Of a stretch of 64,000 bases of DNA, positions 32,201 through 40,669 are shown piece by piece. Made by a program: the position numbers and the translations under genes. Below the pieces are notes generated by a model that worked only from the letters and a program-made list of their open reading frames with translations, did not search any database and was not told the origin of the DNA. The stretch comes from Arcicella sp034519515. Its GTDB lineage: Bacteria; Bacteroidota; Bacteroidia; Cytophagales; Spirosomataceae. Every line of letters starts with the position of its first letter. Position 1 is the stretch's first letter. Where the stretch lies: positions 1 to 64,000 of the forward strand of contig JAXHOK010000059.1 in NCBI GenBank assembly GCA_034519515.1, written 5' to 3'.

Positions 32201-32616
32201 CATTGTTAGTCTATAAATTTGAGGCGGTGAAGTTGTTTGAAAGATTTTTGAGCAGAATCAATATTGATACAGTAAGTTTCTTGATGAAAGCCGATATGCC
32301 CGAAATTCAAGAAGCCCAAGCCCCAAAACCACAAATCCGCAGACCTGAACCTAAGCAAAAATTGCAAGTTCAGAAAGACGATGCTATTTCCTCATTATTG
32401 GGCGGTTTGGCAGGTGGCAGAGGCGATGAAAACGATTATCACGACCCAAGTGCAGGACGTGTACCCGAAAAAGTTGCTCCAAGACAAGCCATAAAAATTG
32501 CTGACAGAAACCAGCGAGTAACGGTTCAGTACCGTGATGGTTCTGTAAAAGAAGGCGTAAAATATAAAACCGTTGAGCAAGATGTGGAGAAAGGCGTTGC
32601 GGTGGTGATTGCGTGA
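29236..32616 (+). CDS. secA: Preprotein translocase ATPase SecA
   Basis: A 1,126-residue SecA, the ATP-driven motor that pushes unfolded precursors through SecYEG. Seen: Walker A GEGKT near residue 198, DEVD near 302 followed by SVLIDDARTPLIISG, MAGRGTDIKL near 694, and RQLRGRSGRQGD near 730. The length and the insertion between the DEVD region and the preprotein cross-linking domain are the Bacteroidota form. The C-terminus lacks the usual Cys-rich zinc-binding motif; it ends in a VTVQYRDGSVKEG-type tail, which I recall from Cytophagales SecAs. It is monocistronic, with a strong terminator 30 bases downstream. Confidence 0.98.
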   Translation: MINFITKAVTGLFGTKSSRDVKELSPYVEKTNIEFAKLRNLSDELLREQTAELKAIIQKNLAKIDADIADYKMEIEANPEMSVDAKEVIFNKIDAAELDRNKQLEVVLLEILPRAFAIVKETARRFTENKKLEVTATVHDKFIASKKKNVEIVGETAIWHNKWNAAGNEIEWNMIHYDVQLIGGVVLHQGKIAEMATGEGKTLVSTLPSYLNALGGRGVHLVTVNDYLAKRDSEWNAPLFEFHGLTVDCIDKHEPNTDERRQAYLADITYGTNNEFGFDYLRDNMARTPEEQVQRKHHFAMVDEVDSVLIDDARTPLIISGPMARGDEQEYDAFDPLVSKMVEQQKKLVQDFLVEAKKLIAAGNKKDGGLALFRAYRGLPKARPVIKFLSETGIKQIMQETENIYLAENQKLMPEADAPLMFTIEEKNNQVEMTEKGLTFMTRMVENPDFFVIPDLSVDLNEIEKKLAITEQERIIEKEALIRDYSAKTQRIHTVSQLLKAYTLFEKNVEYIVDDNDGKVKIVDESTGRIMEGRRYSDGLHQAIEAKENVNIEDATQTYATITLQNYFRMYHKLCGMTGTAETEAGEFWTIYKLDVVTIPTNRNISRTDHEDKVYKTVREKYNAVADEIQELVEAGRPILVGTTSVDNSELLSRMLSIRKIQHNVLNAKQHAREADIVAEAGQSGKVTIATNMAGRGTDIKLSPTSRDAGGLAIVGTERHESRRVDRQLRGRSGRQGDVGSSQFFLSLEDDLMRKFGSDRIAKVMDRMGMDEGEVIQHSMITSSVERAQKKVEENNFGIRKRLLEYDDVMNYQRNAIYKRRQNALFGERLALDIANNTYDVCSELVQNNPNYDELELRCLEILGIVPPFSREEITKLNTQQRTTRLYDATEKHYQTKNKGLMDKVVNFAKEAISHGYTGMQVPIVSGNMMSQMFADARETIDTNGRKLIQEMEKSIALNLIDQEWKEHLRDMDDLKQSVQNASYEQKDPLLVYKFEAVKLFERFLSRINIDTVSFLMKADMPEIQEAQAPKPQIRRPEPKQKLQVQKDDAISSLLGGLAGGRGDENDYHDPSAGRVPEKVAPRQAIKIADRNQRVTVQYRDGSVKEGVKYKTVEQDVEKGVAVVIA

Positions 32617-32645
32617 TGGATATTTATTCAATCGGTAAAATTTAC

Positions 32646-32677
32646 AAAAAATGCTGACCCATGAGTCAGCATTTTTT
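32646..32677. terminator. Rho-independent terminator of secA
   Basis: A perfect 13-bp stem (32,646-32,658 with 32,665-32,677, core ATGCTGAC) with a 6-base loop and a TTTTTT tail. The A run on the left arm would also serve the opposite strand. Confidence 0.92.
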
Positions 32678-32826
32678 GTGTTATCCTGTTTTGGTATAAA
32701 TTATTCTCGAGACTATTTTCAAAACAAGTCCTAAGTAATTGTGCTAATTAAAACGATGCTCTATTATGAGATAATTAATTGAATATCAGAATATTAATAC
32801 TTCGATACCTAAATCCTAATCCCTGC

Positions 32827-34020
32827 TTATTCATCCTTCAATTTAATTTTTTCATCATTCGGTTTTGTGTAAGATATGAGTCCAAACATCATCGCCAACG
32901 CTGATATAATAATAATCTGTGTAACCAAAGATTTGTCAATCAGCGGTGTTTGTTGTTTCGTTGGAATGGATAAGAACAATAAGATGGTTATCAAGCCACG
33001 GGGTGCAATATATACCAATGGATTTACTGGAATTTTGAAGACAGATAAAATGATAAACCTTACCAAAAATATGGATATGATGATTCCAAAAGCTAAAAAT
33101 ATAGTATGCGTATTGATTACATCCGTTGCTTCAATCAAAAATCCAAACAAGATAAAAAATAAAGCCCTGATGAGGAACGCCAGTTCAGAGGTTATTTCTC
33201 TAAACTTGTGTACATCTTTACTAAAATTGATTGGGTGAAATTTTTGGATGAATTTATAATTTCGTAATTCATCAATGTTGCCAATAAAAAGCCCAAAAAT
33301 CAAGATAAATATCAATCCAGGCAAATGAAATATTTTTGAAATAGCATAAATCAAGACCACCAAAATAATCATCGGAATAAATTTTATGGGGTGTTTGATT
33401 TTGTTTAAAAATCCCGCTAATAATATCGTTGCCACAAAAGAAATGGTAAACATAATCATCATTTCAAGGGTGAAATTTCCAAATGTTTGTGACCCAATAT
33501 TATCATTTAGGGTTATGAAATTGAAAAAAATAACTCCAAAAATATCGGATAAACTACTCTCATAAGTAACAAATTCCTTTTCTTGGGCAAGTAAATTTTT
33601 GGCACTTGGTATGGCAATGGCACTACTAATAATGCCCAAAGGAATGGCGTTTGCCAAAGCTAATTTGAGGGGTACTTGTTGAAAATAATTGAGATAATAA
33701 GCCACTCCAAAACTTATTACCAACAGTGGAACGAACGCTATCAAGGAAGATTTGAAAATCAATGGTAATTTTTCTTTATTGATTTCCAATTCCAAAGAAC
33801 CTTCCAGCACAATAAGAATTAACCCTACCGTTCCCAAAATAGGTAAGATAGGATTGAGATTAGGCATGTGTAAATCAAACGAAATGGTTATCATTTTTAC
33901 TAAGAAACCTAAAATCAATAATAAAATTATCGTTGGAATTTTTGTTTTTGAAGCCGTTATGTCAAATACATAAGCTATCAATACTAAAATACAGAGCGTT
34001 ATTATAATGGATATGGTCAT
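32827..34020 (-). CDS. Cation:proton antiporter (CPA family)
   Basis: A 397-residue polytopic inner-membrane protein with about twelve hydrophobic segments. SAIAIPSAKNLLAQEKEF followed by YESSLSDIFGV is the CPA1/CPA2 exchanger core, with an acidic residue in the transport helix. The N-terminus (MTISIIITLCILVLIAYVFD) is membrane-inserted; no TrkA-type regulatory domain follows the short charged C-tail. Likely exchanges Na+ or K+ for H+. Its stop is followed by no clear terminator. Same strand as the neighbouring nhaA, from which it is separated by 137 bases, so both may serve pH and sodium homeostasis. Confidence 0.85.
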   Translation of the reverse strand: MTISIIITLCILVLIAYVFDITASKTKIPTIILLLILGFLVKMITISFDLHMPNLNPILPILGTVGLILIVLEGSLELEINKEKLPLIFKSSLIAFVPLLVISFGVAYYLNYFQQVPLKLALANAIPLGIISSAIAIPSAKNLLAQEKEFVTYESSLSDIFGVIFFNFITLNDNIGSQTFGNFTLEMMIMFTISFVATILLAGFLNKIKHPIKFIPMIILVVLIYAISKIFHLPGLIFILIFGLFIGNIDELRNYKFIQKFHPINFSKDVHKFREITSELAFLIRALFFILFGFLIEATDVINTHTIFLAFGIIISIFLVRFIILSVFKIPVNPLVYIAPRGLITILLFLSIPTKQQTPLIDKSLVTQIIIISALAMMFGLISYTKPNDEKIKLKDE

Positions 34021-34157
34021 GTTTTAGATAGAAAAATAGGGTAACAAAATATCTTCAAAATTATATAAGTTAGTTCCCTATCAAATTGAGTTCTTATTTG
34101 TTACCATGTAAAATAGTTTCACAGAATTCAGTTGTAAATTTTGTATGTTTTTGAAAA

Positions 34158-35303
34158 TCAATCAACTAATTGATTCTTCAATGAGATTTTCAAAGATAAA
34201 AACCCTAACATTCCCGCTATCAATGATGAAATCAAGATGACTAATTTTGAGTTATTAATTATCGTTTCGTTATCAAATGCCAACAAGGTTATAAAGATAG
34301 ACATCGTAAAACCTATTCCACCCAATAAAGCAACGCCAAAAATAGACTTCCAATTTAGGTCTGTCGGAAGTTTACAAAGCCCCATTGTTACCGCCAAAAA
34401 GGTCAAAACAAAAATGCCCAACGGTTTGCCAACAATTAGCCCAAGTGCAATACCAATACTGTAATTTTCGGTAAGTGTTTCTGAGATATTACCACTGAAT
34501 ACAATAGCGGTGTTGGCTAAGGCAAAAATGGGTAAAATGATGAAAGCCACTGGTCTATGCAGGAAATGTTGTAGAATAAAAGATGTAGATTTTTCATCTC
34601 CATTGCCAAACGGAACGGCAAATGCCAATAAAACGCCCGTAATAGTGGCATGAACACCCGAATGAAGCATAAAATACCACATTGCCACCCCGCCAATTAG
34701 ATAAGGAATTAGGTTTCTAACTTTCATTCTGTTAAAAACTAAAAGCAATGCAAAAATTCCCAAAGCAATGAATAAATTGGTCAGCAGAAGGGTTTTGGTA
34801 TAAAAAATAGCGATAATAATGATGGCACATAAGTCATCAATTACGGCTAAGGCAGTCAAAAACACTTTCAGCGAAGTGGGTACTTTGTTGCCTAATAAAG
34901 ATAAAATTCCAAGGGCAAAAGCAATGTCAGTAGCCATTGGAATGCCTGCCCCTGACTGTGTCACTGTTCCGTAATTAAATATTAAATATATTCCTGCGGG
35001 TATAAAAATACCCCCCAGTGCTGCAAAAATGGGTAACAGAGCATCCTTTATTTTGGAAAGTTCTCCAATGTAAACCTCTCTTTCCAATTCCAAACCAACG
35101 AGCAAAAAGAAAATCGTCATTAGTCCATCATTCACCCAATGTTCCAAACTATGTTCCGCCAATTGCGTTTGCCAAAAATGATGGTAGCTATCTCCCAGTG
35201 TTGAATTGGCAATAATTAAAGAAACAGCCGTACAAACAATTAAAATAAGCCCGCCCGCCTTTTCACTTTCAAAAAAATCTTTAAATAATTTGGTTGCCTT
35301 CAT
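34158..35303 (-). CDS. nhaA: Na+/H+ antiporter NhaA
   Basis: 381 residues from ATG 35,303 (MKATKLFKDFFESEKAGG); an upstream TTG extension is less likely. NhaA exports Na+ in exchange for two H+ at alkaline pH. Visible are the family motifs FFLLVGLELERE, GAGIPMATDIAFALG (Asp126, equivalent of E. coli D133) and the ion-binding pair ALAVIDD (Asp156-Asp157, equivalents of D163/D164). Twelve membrane segments are expected and hydrophobic segments run throughout. The carboxy-terminus has a short basic tail. It is transcribed with, or just ahead of, the CPA antiporter. Confidence 0.96.
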   Translation of the reverse strand: MKATKLFKDFFESEKAGGLILIVCTAVSLIIANSTLGDSYHHFWQTQLAEHSLEHWVNDGLMTIFFLLVGLELEREVYIGELSKIKDALLPIFAALGGIFIPAGIYLIFNYGTVTQSGAGIPMATDIAFALGILSLLGNKVPTSLKVFLTALAVIDDLCAIIIIAIFYTKTLLLTNLFIALGIFALLLVFNRMKVRNLIPYLIGGVAMWYFMLHSGVHATITGVLLAFAVPFGNGDEKSTSFILQHFLHRPVAFIILPIFALANTAIVFSGNISETLTENYSIGIALGLIVGKPLGIFVLTFLAVTMGLCKLPTDLNWKSIFGVALLGGIGFTMSIFITLLAFDNETIINNSKLVILISSLIAGMLGFLSLKISLKNQLVD

Positions 35304-35424
35304 AGGTTCATTATTCGTGTTAAATGTCAAAAAAAATGTTGTTATTCTTGTGTTTTAGCCAACGTTTTATTTAGTAAAACTGGCTATCTCTCGCTTTTCT
35401 GTGGGTGCAATTTATACAATTTTG

Positions 35425-35455
35425 TTTGACCACTCATAAAAAAATGTTAATTTTG
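35425..35455 (+). promoter_or_regulatory. Bacteroidota-type promoter upstream of the SulP gene
   Basis: TTTG at 35,425-35,428, a 19-base spacer, then TAATTTTG at 35,448-35,455. This is an exact fit to the Bacteroidota consensus TTTG-N19-TAnnTTTG and the best promoter in the window. It implies a leader of about 150 bases before the SulP start. It occupies part of the 35,304-35,613 spacer; nothing else is recognised there. Confidence 0.7.
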
Positions 35456-35613
35456 TACTCCAAATGAAAACATTTTATATTCCATTTTCCCAAATTACTC
35501 CACCCTGATTCTTCGGTCAAGGTAATCCCTGTCTCTCAGTTCATCTATTGGTTAGCATCAAATGTTTGGTAATTCATTTTACCAAACCAGATATTTATTT
35601 TTAAAAAGTATAT

Positions 35614-37140
35614 ATGAAACAGTATCTTAATTTATTTAATTTTCAACAAAAAGTTGATTACAAAACTGAAATTTTATCGGGTCTCACGGTTGCTTTGGCA
35701 TTAGTTCCCGAAGCCATTGCTTTTGCGTTTATTGCGGGTTTATCGCCTTTGGTGGGTTTATATGCCGCTTTTTCGATGGGTTTGATTACCTCAGTTTTTG
35801 GGGGTCGCCCTGGCATGATTTCGGGAGCAACAGGTGCAATAGCCGTGGTTATTGTGGCTTTGGCAAAAACGCACGGGGTCGAATATATTTTTGCAACCGT
35901 TATTTTGGCAGGAATCATACAAATGATTTTCGGCTTTTTACGTCTGGGCAAATTCATCCGCCTTGTTCCACACCCTGTAATGTTTGGTTTTGTGAATGGT
36001 TTGGCAATCGTGATTTTTATGTCGCAAATCCCGCAATTTAAAGCAGTTGGTACAGATAATTGGTTACAAGGTTCGGCACTTTGGATAATGATTGGTTTAG
36101 TTGCTTTGACTATGCTCATTATTTGGGGGCTGCCCAAACTTACAAAAGCCTTTCCAGCATCGTTAGCTGCCATTTTGGTAGTTTTTGGAGTAGTTACTTT
36201 ATTCGGAATTGAAACCACAACCGTAGGTGATATTGCCTCTATCAAAGGTGGTTTTCCTCCTTTTCATATTCCAAACGTAGATTTTAGTTTAGACACCTTG
36301 CAAATTATTCTTCCTTATGCCTTGATAGTGGCTGGTGTTGGTTTAATCGAAAGTTTACTGACTCTAAATTTGGTAGATGAACTCACCGAAAGCAAAGGCA
36401 TTAGCAACAAAGAAGCTGTAGCACAAGGATTAGCAAATTTTTTTACGGGTTTCTTCTCGGGCATGGGTGGCTGTGCAATGATTGGGCAAAGTTTAATCAA
36501 TATTTCAAACGGTGCCAGAGCCAGATTATCAGGCATTGTAGCCTCTGTAATGTTGTTAGTTTTCGTGATGTTCGGAAGTGGTTTAATCGAAAAAATGCCG
36601 ATGGCTGCCCTCACAGGATTAATGATTATGGTGTCAATCGGTACTTTTGAATGGATAAGTATTCGTATCATCAACAAAATGCCCAAGCATGATATTTTTG
36701 TGGGTATGTTAGTAGCCTTAGTGACGGTAATATTTCATAATTTAGCTTTGGCAGTCTTGATTGGAGTGATAATTTCGGCTTTGGTTTTTGCTTGGGAAAG
36801 TGCCAAACGTATTCGTGCAAGAAAATTCATTGATGAAAAAGGCGTAAAACACTACGAAATTTATGGTCCACTTTTCTTCGGTTCTACCACGGCATTTACC
36901 GAAAAGTTTGATGTTTTAAATGACCCAAATGAAGTGATTATTGATTTTAAAGAAAGTAAAATCACTGATATGAGTGCCATTGAAGCCGTCAATAAATTAA
37001 CAGAACGTTATTTAAAAATTGATAAAGTGCTTCACCTTCGTCATTTAAGCGACGATTGTCGTAAGCTGTTGCAAAATGCCGACAAAGTTATTGAAGTTAA
37101 TGTTATGGAAGACCCAACGTATAAAGTTGCCATTGATTGA
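35614..37140 (+). CDS. SulP-family anion transporter with STAS domain
   Basis: A 508-residue SLC26/SulP transporter, inner membrane. The N-terminal motif EILSGLTVALALVPEAIAFAFIAGLSPLVGLYAAF is split here into its recognisable parts: LTVALALVPEAIAF, the SulP signature, and GLSPLVGLYAAF. It is followed by GGRPGMISGATGAIAVV. Ten to fourteen hydrophobic segments run to about residue 400. The last ~100 residues are a STAS domain (EVIIDFKESKITDMSAIEAV), the cytoplasmic regulatory module. The substrate could be sulfate, bicarbonate or another anion. It stands alone, in front of the sugar operon, with its own promoter. Confidence 0.93.
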   Translation: MKQYLNLFNFQQKVDYKTEILSGLTVALALVPEAIAFAFIAGLSPLVGLYAAFSMGLITSVFGGRPGMISGATGAIAVVIVALAKTHGVEYIFATVILAGIIQMIFGFLRLGKFIRLVPHPVMFGFVNGLAIVIFMSQIPQFKAVGTDNWLQGSALWIMIGLVALTMLIIWGLPKLTKAFPASLAAILVVFGVVTLFGIETTTVGDIASIKGGFPPFHIPNVDFSLDTLQIILPYALIVAGVGLIESLLTLNLVDELTESKGISNKEAVAQGLANFFTGFFSGMGGCAMIGQSLINISNGARARLSGIVASVMLLVFVMFGSGLIEKMPMAALTGLMIMVSIGTFEWISIRIINKMPKHDIFVGMLVALVTVIFHNLALAVLIGVIISALVFAWESAKRIRARKFIDEKGVKHYEIYGPLFFGSTTAFTEKFDVLNDPNEVIIDFKESKITDMSAIEAVNKLTERYLKIDKVLHLRHLSDDCRKLLQNADKVIEVNVMEDPTYKVAID

Positions 37141-37287
37141 TAATGTTTTATTGTAAATAGCATTGTCCTACGAATGGGCTTGTTTTTGCAGTCAGCATAA
37201 TTCTAATTTTATCACTTATTTTATTAACCGTATGTTAATAAAATAAAGAAAATGCAAAGGACGTTTCAATAAAATCTTAAAAAAAGC

Positions 37288-37295
37288 TATCTTTG
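37288..37295 (+). promoter_or_regulatory. Putative -7 box for the deoxy-sugar operon
   Basis: TATCTTTG fits TAnnTTTG, with a weaker TTTC at 37,264-37,267, 20 bases upstream. The first gene starts at 37,328. Confidence 0.5.
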
Positions 37296-37327
37296 TTATT
37301 TCAAATTGAACTCTATTTTAATACCTC

Positions 37328-37717
37328 ATGGCAAAATTTATACAATTAGATACCTTTGAATCTGACGCAGGCGATTTAACCGTTTTTGAGAAAATCCTCC
37401 CAGGTGAAATCAAGCGAGTTTTTTATATCCGTGGGCAAGCAGGACACGAACGAGGCGGACACCGACACGTTAATACATGGCAAGCTCTGATTTGTATATC
37501 GGGCAGTTGTCGAGTGTTGGTTGATAATAATAAAAATCAAGAACATTACCTTCTCAATTCTCCCGAAAAATGTTTGCTATTAGCCCCCGAAGACTGGCAC
37601 GTGATGGATCAGTTTGAAGACGGAGCAATTTTACTGGTTTTGGCAAATACAGTGTATGACAAAGATGATTATATTTTTGAGCCGTATGAACAAGTAGTGT
37701 TGGCAAACAATCTATAA
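37328..37717 (+). CDS. Cupin sugar 3,4-ketoisomerase (FdtA/QdtA-like)
   Basis: A 129-residue single cupin (WxcM-like). These enzymes isomerise dTDP-4-keto-6-deoxyglucose to the 3-keto sugar. Seen: GHERGGHRHVNTWQALICISG, containing the RGxHxH-type catalytic His pair, and APEDWHVMDQFEDGAILLVL. The stop is 1 base before the aminotransferase start, the usual isomerase-then-transaminase pair for 3-amino-3,6-dideoxy sugars. Head of a four-gene operon. Confidence 0.88.
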   Translation: MAKFIQLDTFESDAGDLTVFEKILPGEIKRVFYIRGQAGHERGGHRHVNTWQALICISGSCRVLVDNNKNQEHYLLNSPEKCLLLAPEDWHVMDQFEDGAILLVLANTVYDKDDYIFEPYEQVVLANNL

Positions 37718-37718
37718 A

Positions 37719-38807
37719 ATGAAAATTCCATTTCTTAGCCTAAAAGCAACTAACCAAGTTTATGAAGAGCAAATCACCCAAGCCGTTACCGCAGTAGTTG
37801 CTTCGGGATGGTATATTTTGGGCGAACGATTGAAGCAATTTGAAGAGGATTTTGCAAAATATTGCGATGTAAAGCACTGTATCGGAGTTGCTAATGGTTT
37901 GGATGCCTTAACAATATTGTTAAAAGCCTCTGATTTTCCTGCTGATTCAGAGATTATTGTTCCCGCCAATTCTTATATTGCCACGATGCTGGCGGTTTCA
38001 AATGCTAATCTTACACCAGTTCCCGTTGAGCCGTGTTTAGATACCTATTTAATTGATTATCAGTTGATTGAAAAATCAATAACTATTAAAACAAAAGCAA
38101 TTTTAGTAACCCATCTCTACGGCAAATGCTGTGATATGGATGAAATAAATGCGATTGCTCAAAAGCATAATCTAAAAGTTTTTGAAGACGCTGCCCAAGC
38201 TCACAGAGCAACGTATAATGGTAAGAAAGCAGGGAACTTATCCGATGGAGCAAGTTTTAGTTTTTATCCTTCCAAAAACTTGGGAGCAATGGGTGATGCA
38301 GGGGCAATCACCACTAACGATGATACTCTGGCAGAACGAATAAAAGCCCTGCGAAATTATGGTTCTTTTCAAAAGTATGTATTTGATTATCAAGGATATA
38401 ACAGTAGATTGTCCGAAATGCAAGCGGCTATTTTATCCGTAAAACTTCCTTATTTAGCCTCAGAAAATACCATTCGTCAAAATATTGCTAAACGTTATTT
38501 AGTTGAAATACAGAACCCTAAAATAATTCTCCCACCCGCTGAAACAGTAGATAATGACGTTTGGCACCTTTTTGTGGTTAGGGTTGATGAAAGAGATAAT
38601 TTTAGAAAATATTTATCTGAAAATGGAATTGGGACAGATGTTCATTATCCCATTGCCCCTCATAAACAATTAGCTTATCTTGATTGGGCTAATCTACAAT
38701 TACCGAAAACTGAAAAAATACACGAAACTGTTGTCAGTTTGCCTCTCAATGCAACACTTACCCCCGAAGAAGTCAGCTACATCATCAAGATTGTAAATGA
38801 ATATTAA
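37719..38807 (+). CDS. DegT/DnrJ/EryC1-family sugar aminotransferase (FdtB/QdtB-like)
   Basis: A 362-residue PLP-dependent aminotransferase. N-terminal MKIPFLSLK and YEEQITQAV are typical of VioA/DegT/FdtB enzymes. The PLP lysine is in FSFYPSKNLGAMGDAG (Lys near residue 185). EDAAQAHRATYNGKKAG precedes it, and YNSRLSEMQAAIL and GIGTDVHYPIAPHKQ follow. With the cupin isomerase it would convert the 3-keto-6-deoxy sugar to the 3-amino-3,6-dideoxy sugar, a precursor for surface polysaccharide or glycoprotein glycans. No thymidylyltransferase or dehydratase gene is in the window, so the first steps must be encoded elsewhere. Confidence 0.93.
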   Translation: MKIPFLSLKATNQVYEEQITQAVTAVVASGWYILGERLKQFEEDFAKYCDVKHCIGVANGLDALTILLKASDFPADSEIIVPANSYIATMLAVSNANLTPVPVEPCLDTYLIDYQLIEKSITIKTKAILVTHLYGKCCDMDEINAIAQKHNLKVFEDAAQAHRATYNGKKAGNLSDGASFSFYPSKNLGAMGDAGAITTNDDTLAERIKALRNYGSFQKYVFDYQGYNSRLSEMQAAILSVKLPYLASENTIRQNIAKRYLVEIQNPKIILPPAETVDNDVWHLFVVRVDERDNFRKYLSENGIGTDVHYPIAPHKQLAYLDWANLQLPKTEKIHETVVSLPLNATLTPEEVSYIIKIVNEY

Positions 38808-38844
38808 CTATGTATTGTAAAAAATATCACTCCTTAATACCAGT

Positions 38845-39747
38845 ATGCTTCTTTCCGTTTTAATTCCAGTTTATCATGGAGCCATTACGATTACTCGGCT
38901 TGTTGAGACCGTTCAGGAACAACTACGGGCGTATGATTTTGAAATAATTTTGATTAATGACGGTAGCAAAGACGATTCCGAAAAGGTGTGTTTGGGCTTG
39001 TCGGAGCAATTTCAAAATATCACTTTTTTATCTCTTCGTAAAAACTTTGGTGAATTCAATGCCGTGATGTGTGGACTCAATCACGCCAAAGGATACTATT
39101 CCGTAATCATTGATGATGATTTTCAGAATCCCCCCTCCGAAATCATAAAACTCTTAGAAACCGCTCAAAAAGGCGATTTTGATGTTGTTTATAGCCGTTA
39201 TGATGAAAAAAAACATACGGTCTTCCGTAATTTTGGCAGTTGGATGGTCAATCAAGTAACCACTGCATTGTTCAACAAACCCCCAGATTTATACTTATCA
39301 AGTTTTAAGATTATCAAGAAAGAAGTCGTTGAAGAAATTTGTAAATATGAAGGAGCATACCCTTATATTGATGGATTGATTTTTAATGTTACTGATAATG
39401 TTGGAAAAGTTACAGTTCTGCACAACGATAGGTCTCACGGGGAATCTAACTATACTTTCAAAAAATTAACAAGTTTATTCCTCAATATTCTCTTTGGATA
39501 TTCACTTTTGCCCGTCCGTTTGGCTTTGGTTTTGGGTTTCTTTTGTACTTTCACAGCCTTAATTTTATCCGTATTTCAGTTTTTAGAGATTGTCGATTAT
39601 CCCATCAGATTAGTGATACTTTTCATAGGTGGAATTCAATTAATTTCCATCGGAATTGTGGGTGAATATGTGGGTAAAACCTTCTTGACTCAAAGCAAAA
39701 TGCCTCAATATTCTCTTAAAATCAAAAAAATAAATAATGCTAAATAG
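38845..39747 (+). CDS. Family 2 glycosyltransferase, membrane-anchored
   Basis: 300 residues. The N-terminal GT-A domain begins LLSVLIPVYHGAITI, with LINDGSKDDS and the metal-binding SVIIDDDFQNPPSE. Two hydrophobic segments near the C-terminus (about 225-250 and 260-285) give the DPM1/ArnC/GtrB-like layout, which makes a lipid-linked sugar at the inner membrane. The gene follows the aminotransferase by 37 bases and overlaps the methyltransferase by 11 bases, indicating translational coupling. Likely handles the sugar made by this operon; inferred. Confidence 0.9.
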   Translation: MLLSVLIPVYHGAITITRLVETVQEQLRAYDFEIILINDGSKDDSEKVCLGLSEQFQNITFLSLRKNFGEFNAVMCGLNHAKGYYSVIIDDDFQNPPSEIIKLLETAQKGDFDVVYSRYDEKKHTVFRNFGSWMVNQVTTALFNKPPDLYLSSFKIIKKEVVEEICKYEGAYPYIDGLIFNVTDNVGKVTVLHNDRSHGESNYTFKKLTSLFLNILFGYSLLPVRLALVLGFFCTFTALILSVFQFLEIVDYPIRLVILFIGGIQLISIGIVGEYVGKTFLTQSKMPQYSLKIKKINNAK

Positions 39748-40504
39748 TAGTGAAGAAGAGTTCAAGATGATGTATGAAGCCGAAGAAAAACTTTGGTGGT
39801 ATAGAATTCTTCACGAAAAAGTAGTGGTGGAAATTCAGTTAAAATTTGGTAGTAAAAAAGATATTTCTATCTTAGATTTAGGTTGCGGAACGGGCGGATT
39901 ATTACACTATTTACGCAACAATAAATTTACAAATCTTCAAGGAATTGACTATTCTGATGCTTCCATTCACTTCTCGAAACTTCGTAAATTAAACGTACAA
40001 AAAGCCAGTATTGATGATATTCTGACTTTGTTTGAAGGACAAAAATTTGACGCAATTATCTGTAATGATGTTTTTTATTGTTTAGATAAGATTCAGATAA
40101 TCAGTGCTTTACAAGATATTTCTATTTTGCTGAAACCTCAGAGTATTTTTATTTCTAATAATAACTCCTTCGATATTTTTTACGGCACGCACGATATTGC
40201 AGTAGGAGGGAAGTGGCGTTTTACGGTCAGAGATTTTCAAGGATTCTTACAAAATACTCCTCTCCAAATTCAACATCATTCTTATTGGACTTGGGTGCTT
40301 TCACCGCTGGTTTTATCCATCCGAATTTTCCAACAAATTCAGTTAAAATTGAGGCTTATTGATACTACCAAATTAGTCTCCGACGTGAGTGTACCACCAG
40401 CTTGGTTGAATGAATTATTTTACAGAATAGTGAAAATGGAAGAGAAGATTTTGAAGAGAGGTTTCTATGGCAGTTCACTGTTTTTGAGGATAGAAAAATG
40501 CTAA
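39737..40504 (+). CDS. SAM-dependent class I methyltransferase
   Basis: 255 residues. Motif I is ISILDLGCGTGGLLHYL near residues 44-60; FDAIICNDVFYCL is motif II. The leading MMYEAEEKLWWYRILHEKV is typical of methyltransferases in Bacteroidota surface-glycan operons. It probably methylates a sugar or a lipid-linked intermediate made by the preceding genes. Starts inside the glycosyltransferase gene. The stop codon abuts the inverted-repeat element at 40,504. Confidence 0.85.
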   Translation: MLNSSEEEFKMMYEAEEKLWWYRILHEKVVVEIQLKFGSKKDISILDLGCGTGGLLHYLRNNKFTNLQGIDYSDASIHFSKLRKLNVQKASIDDILTLFEGQKFDAIICNDVFYCLDKIQIISALQDISILLKPQSIFISNNNSFDIFYGTHDIAVGGKWRFTVRDFQGFLQNTPLQIQHHSYWTWVLSPLVLSIRIFQQIQLKLRLIDTTKLVSDVSVPPAWLNELFYRIVKMEEKILKRGFYGSSLFLRIEKC

Positions 40505-40669
40505 GAAGCCGTTTTAAAATATCTTACGACAAATTCTGATTGTCTTATTGTGACTATCGAAACCATATTTTTTACACAAGATACGCTGTATATTCCTTAA
40601 AAAAATATGATTCCGCTACTCAAAAAATACAATCAGACTTTATTCAGAATATATTTTAAAACGGCTTCT
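40504..40669. repeat. 166-bp inverted-repeat element between converging genes
   Basis: The perfect 19-bp ends AGAAGCCGTTTTAAAATAT (40,504-40,522) and its complement (40,651-40,669) continue inward as an imperfect stem (TCTGATTGT and CATATTTTTT on both arms), so nearly the whole element folds on itself. It begins at the last base of the methyltransferase stop and covers two bases of the stop of the converging membrane-protein gene. It is MITE-like and may also work as a bidirectional terminator. Confidence 0.85.

Noticed and set aside
35304..35330. Upstream TTG start for NhaA
   Set aside because: The ATG at 35,303 gives the normal NhaA N-terminus; the extension adds a polar stretch without family similarity.
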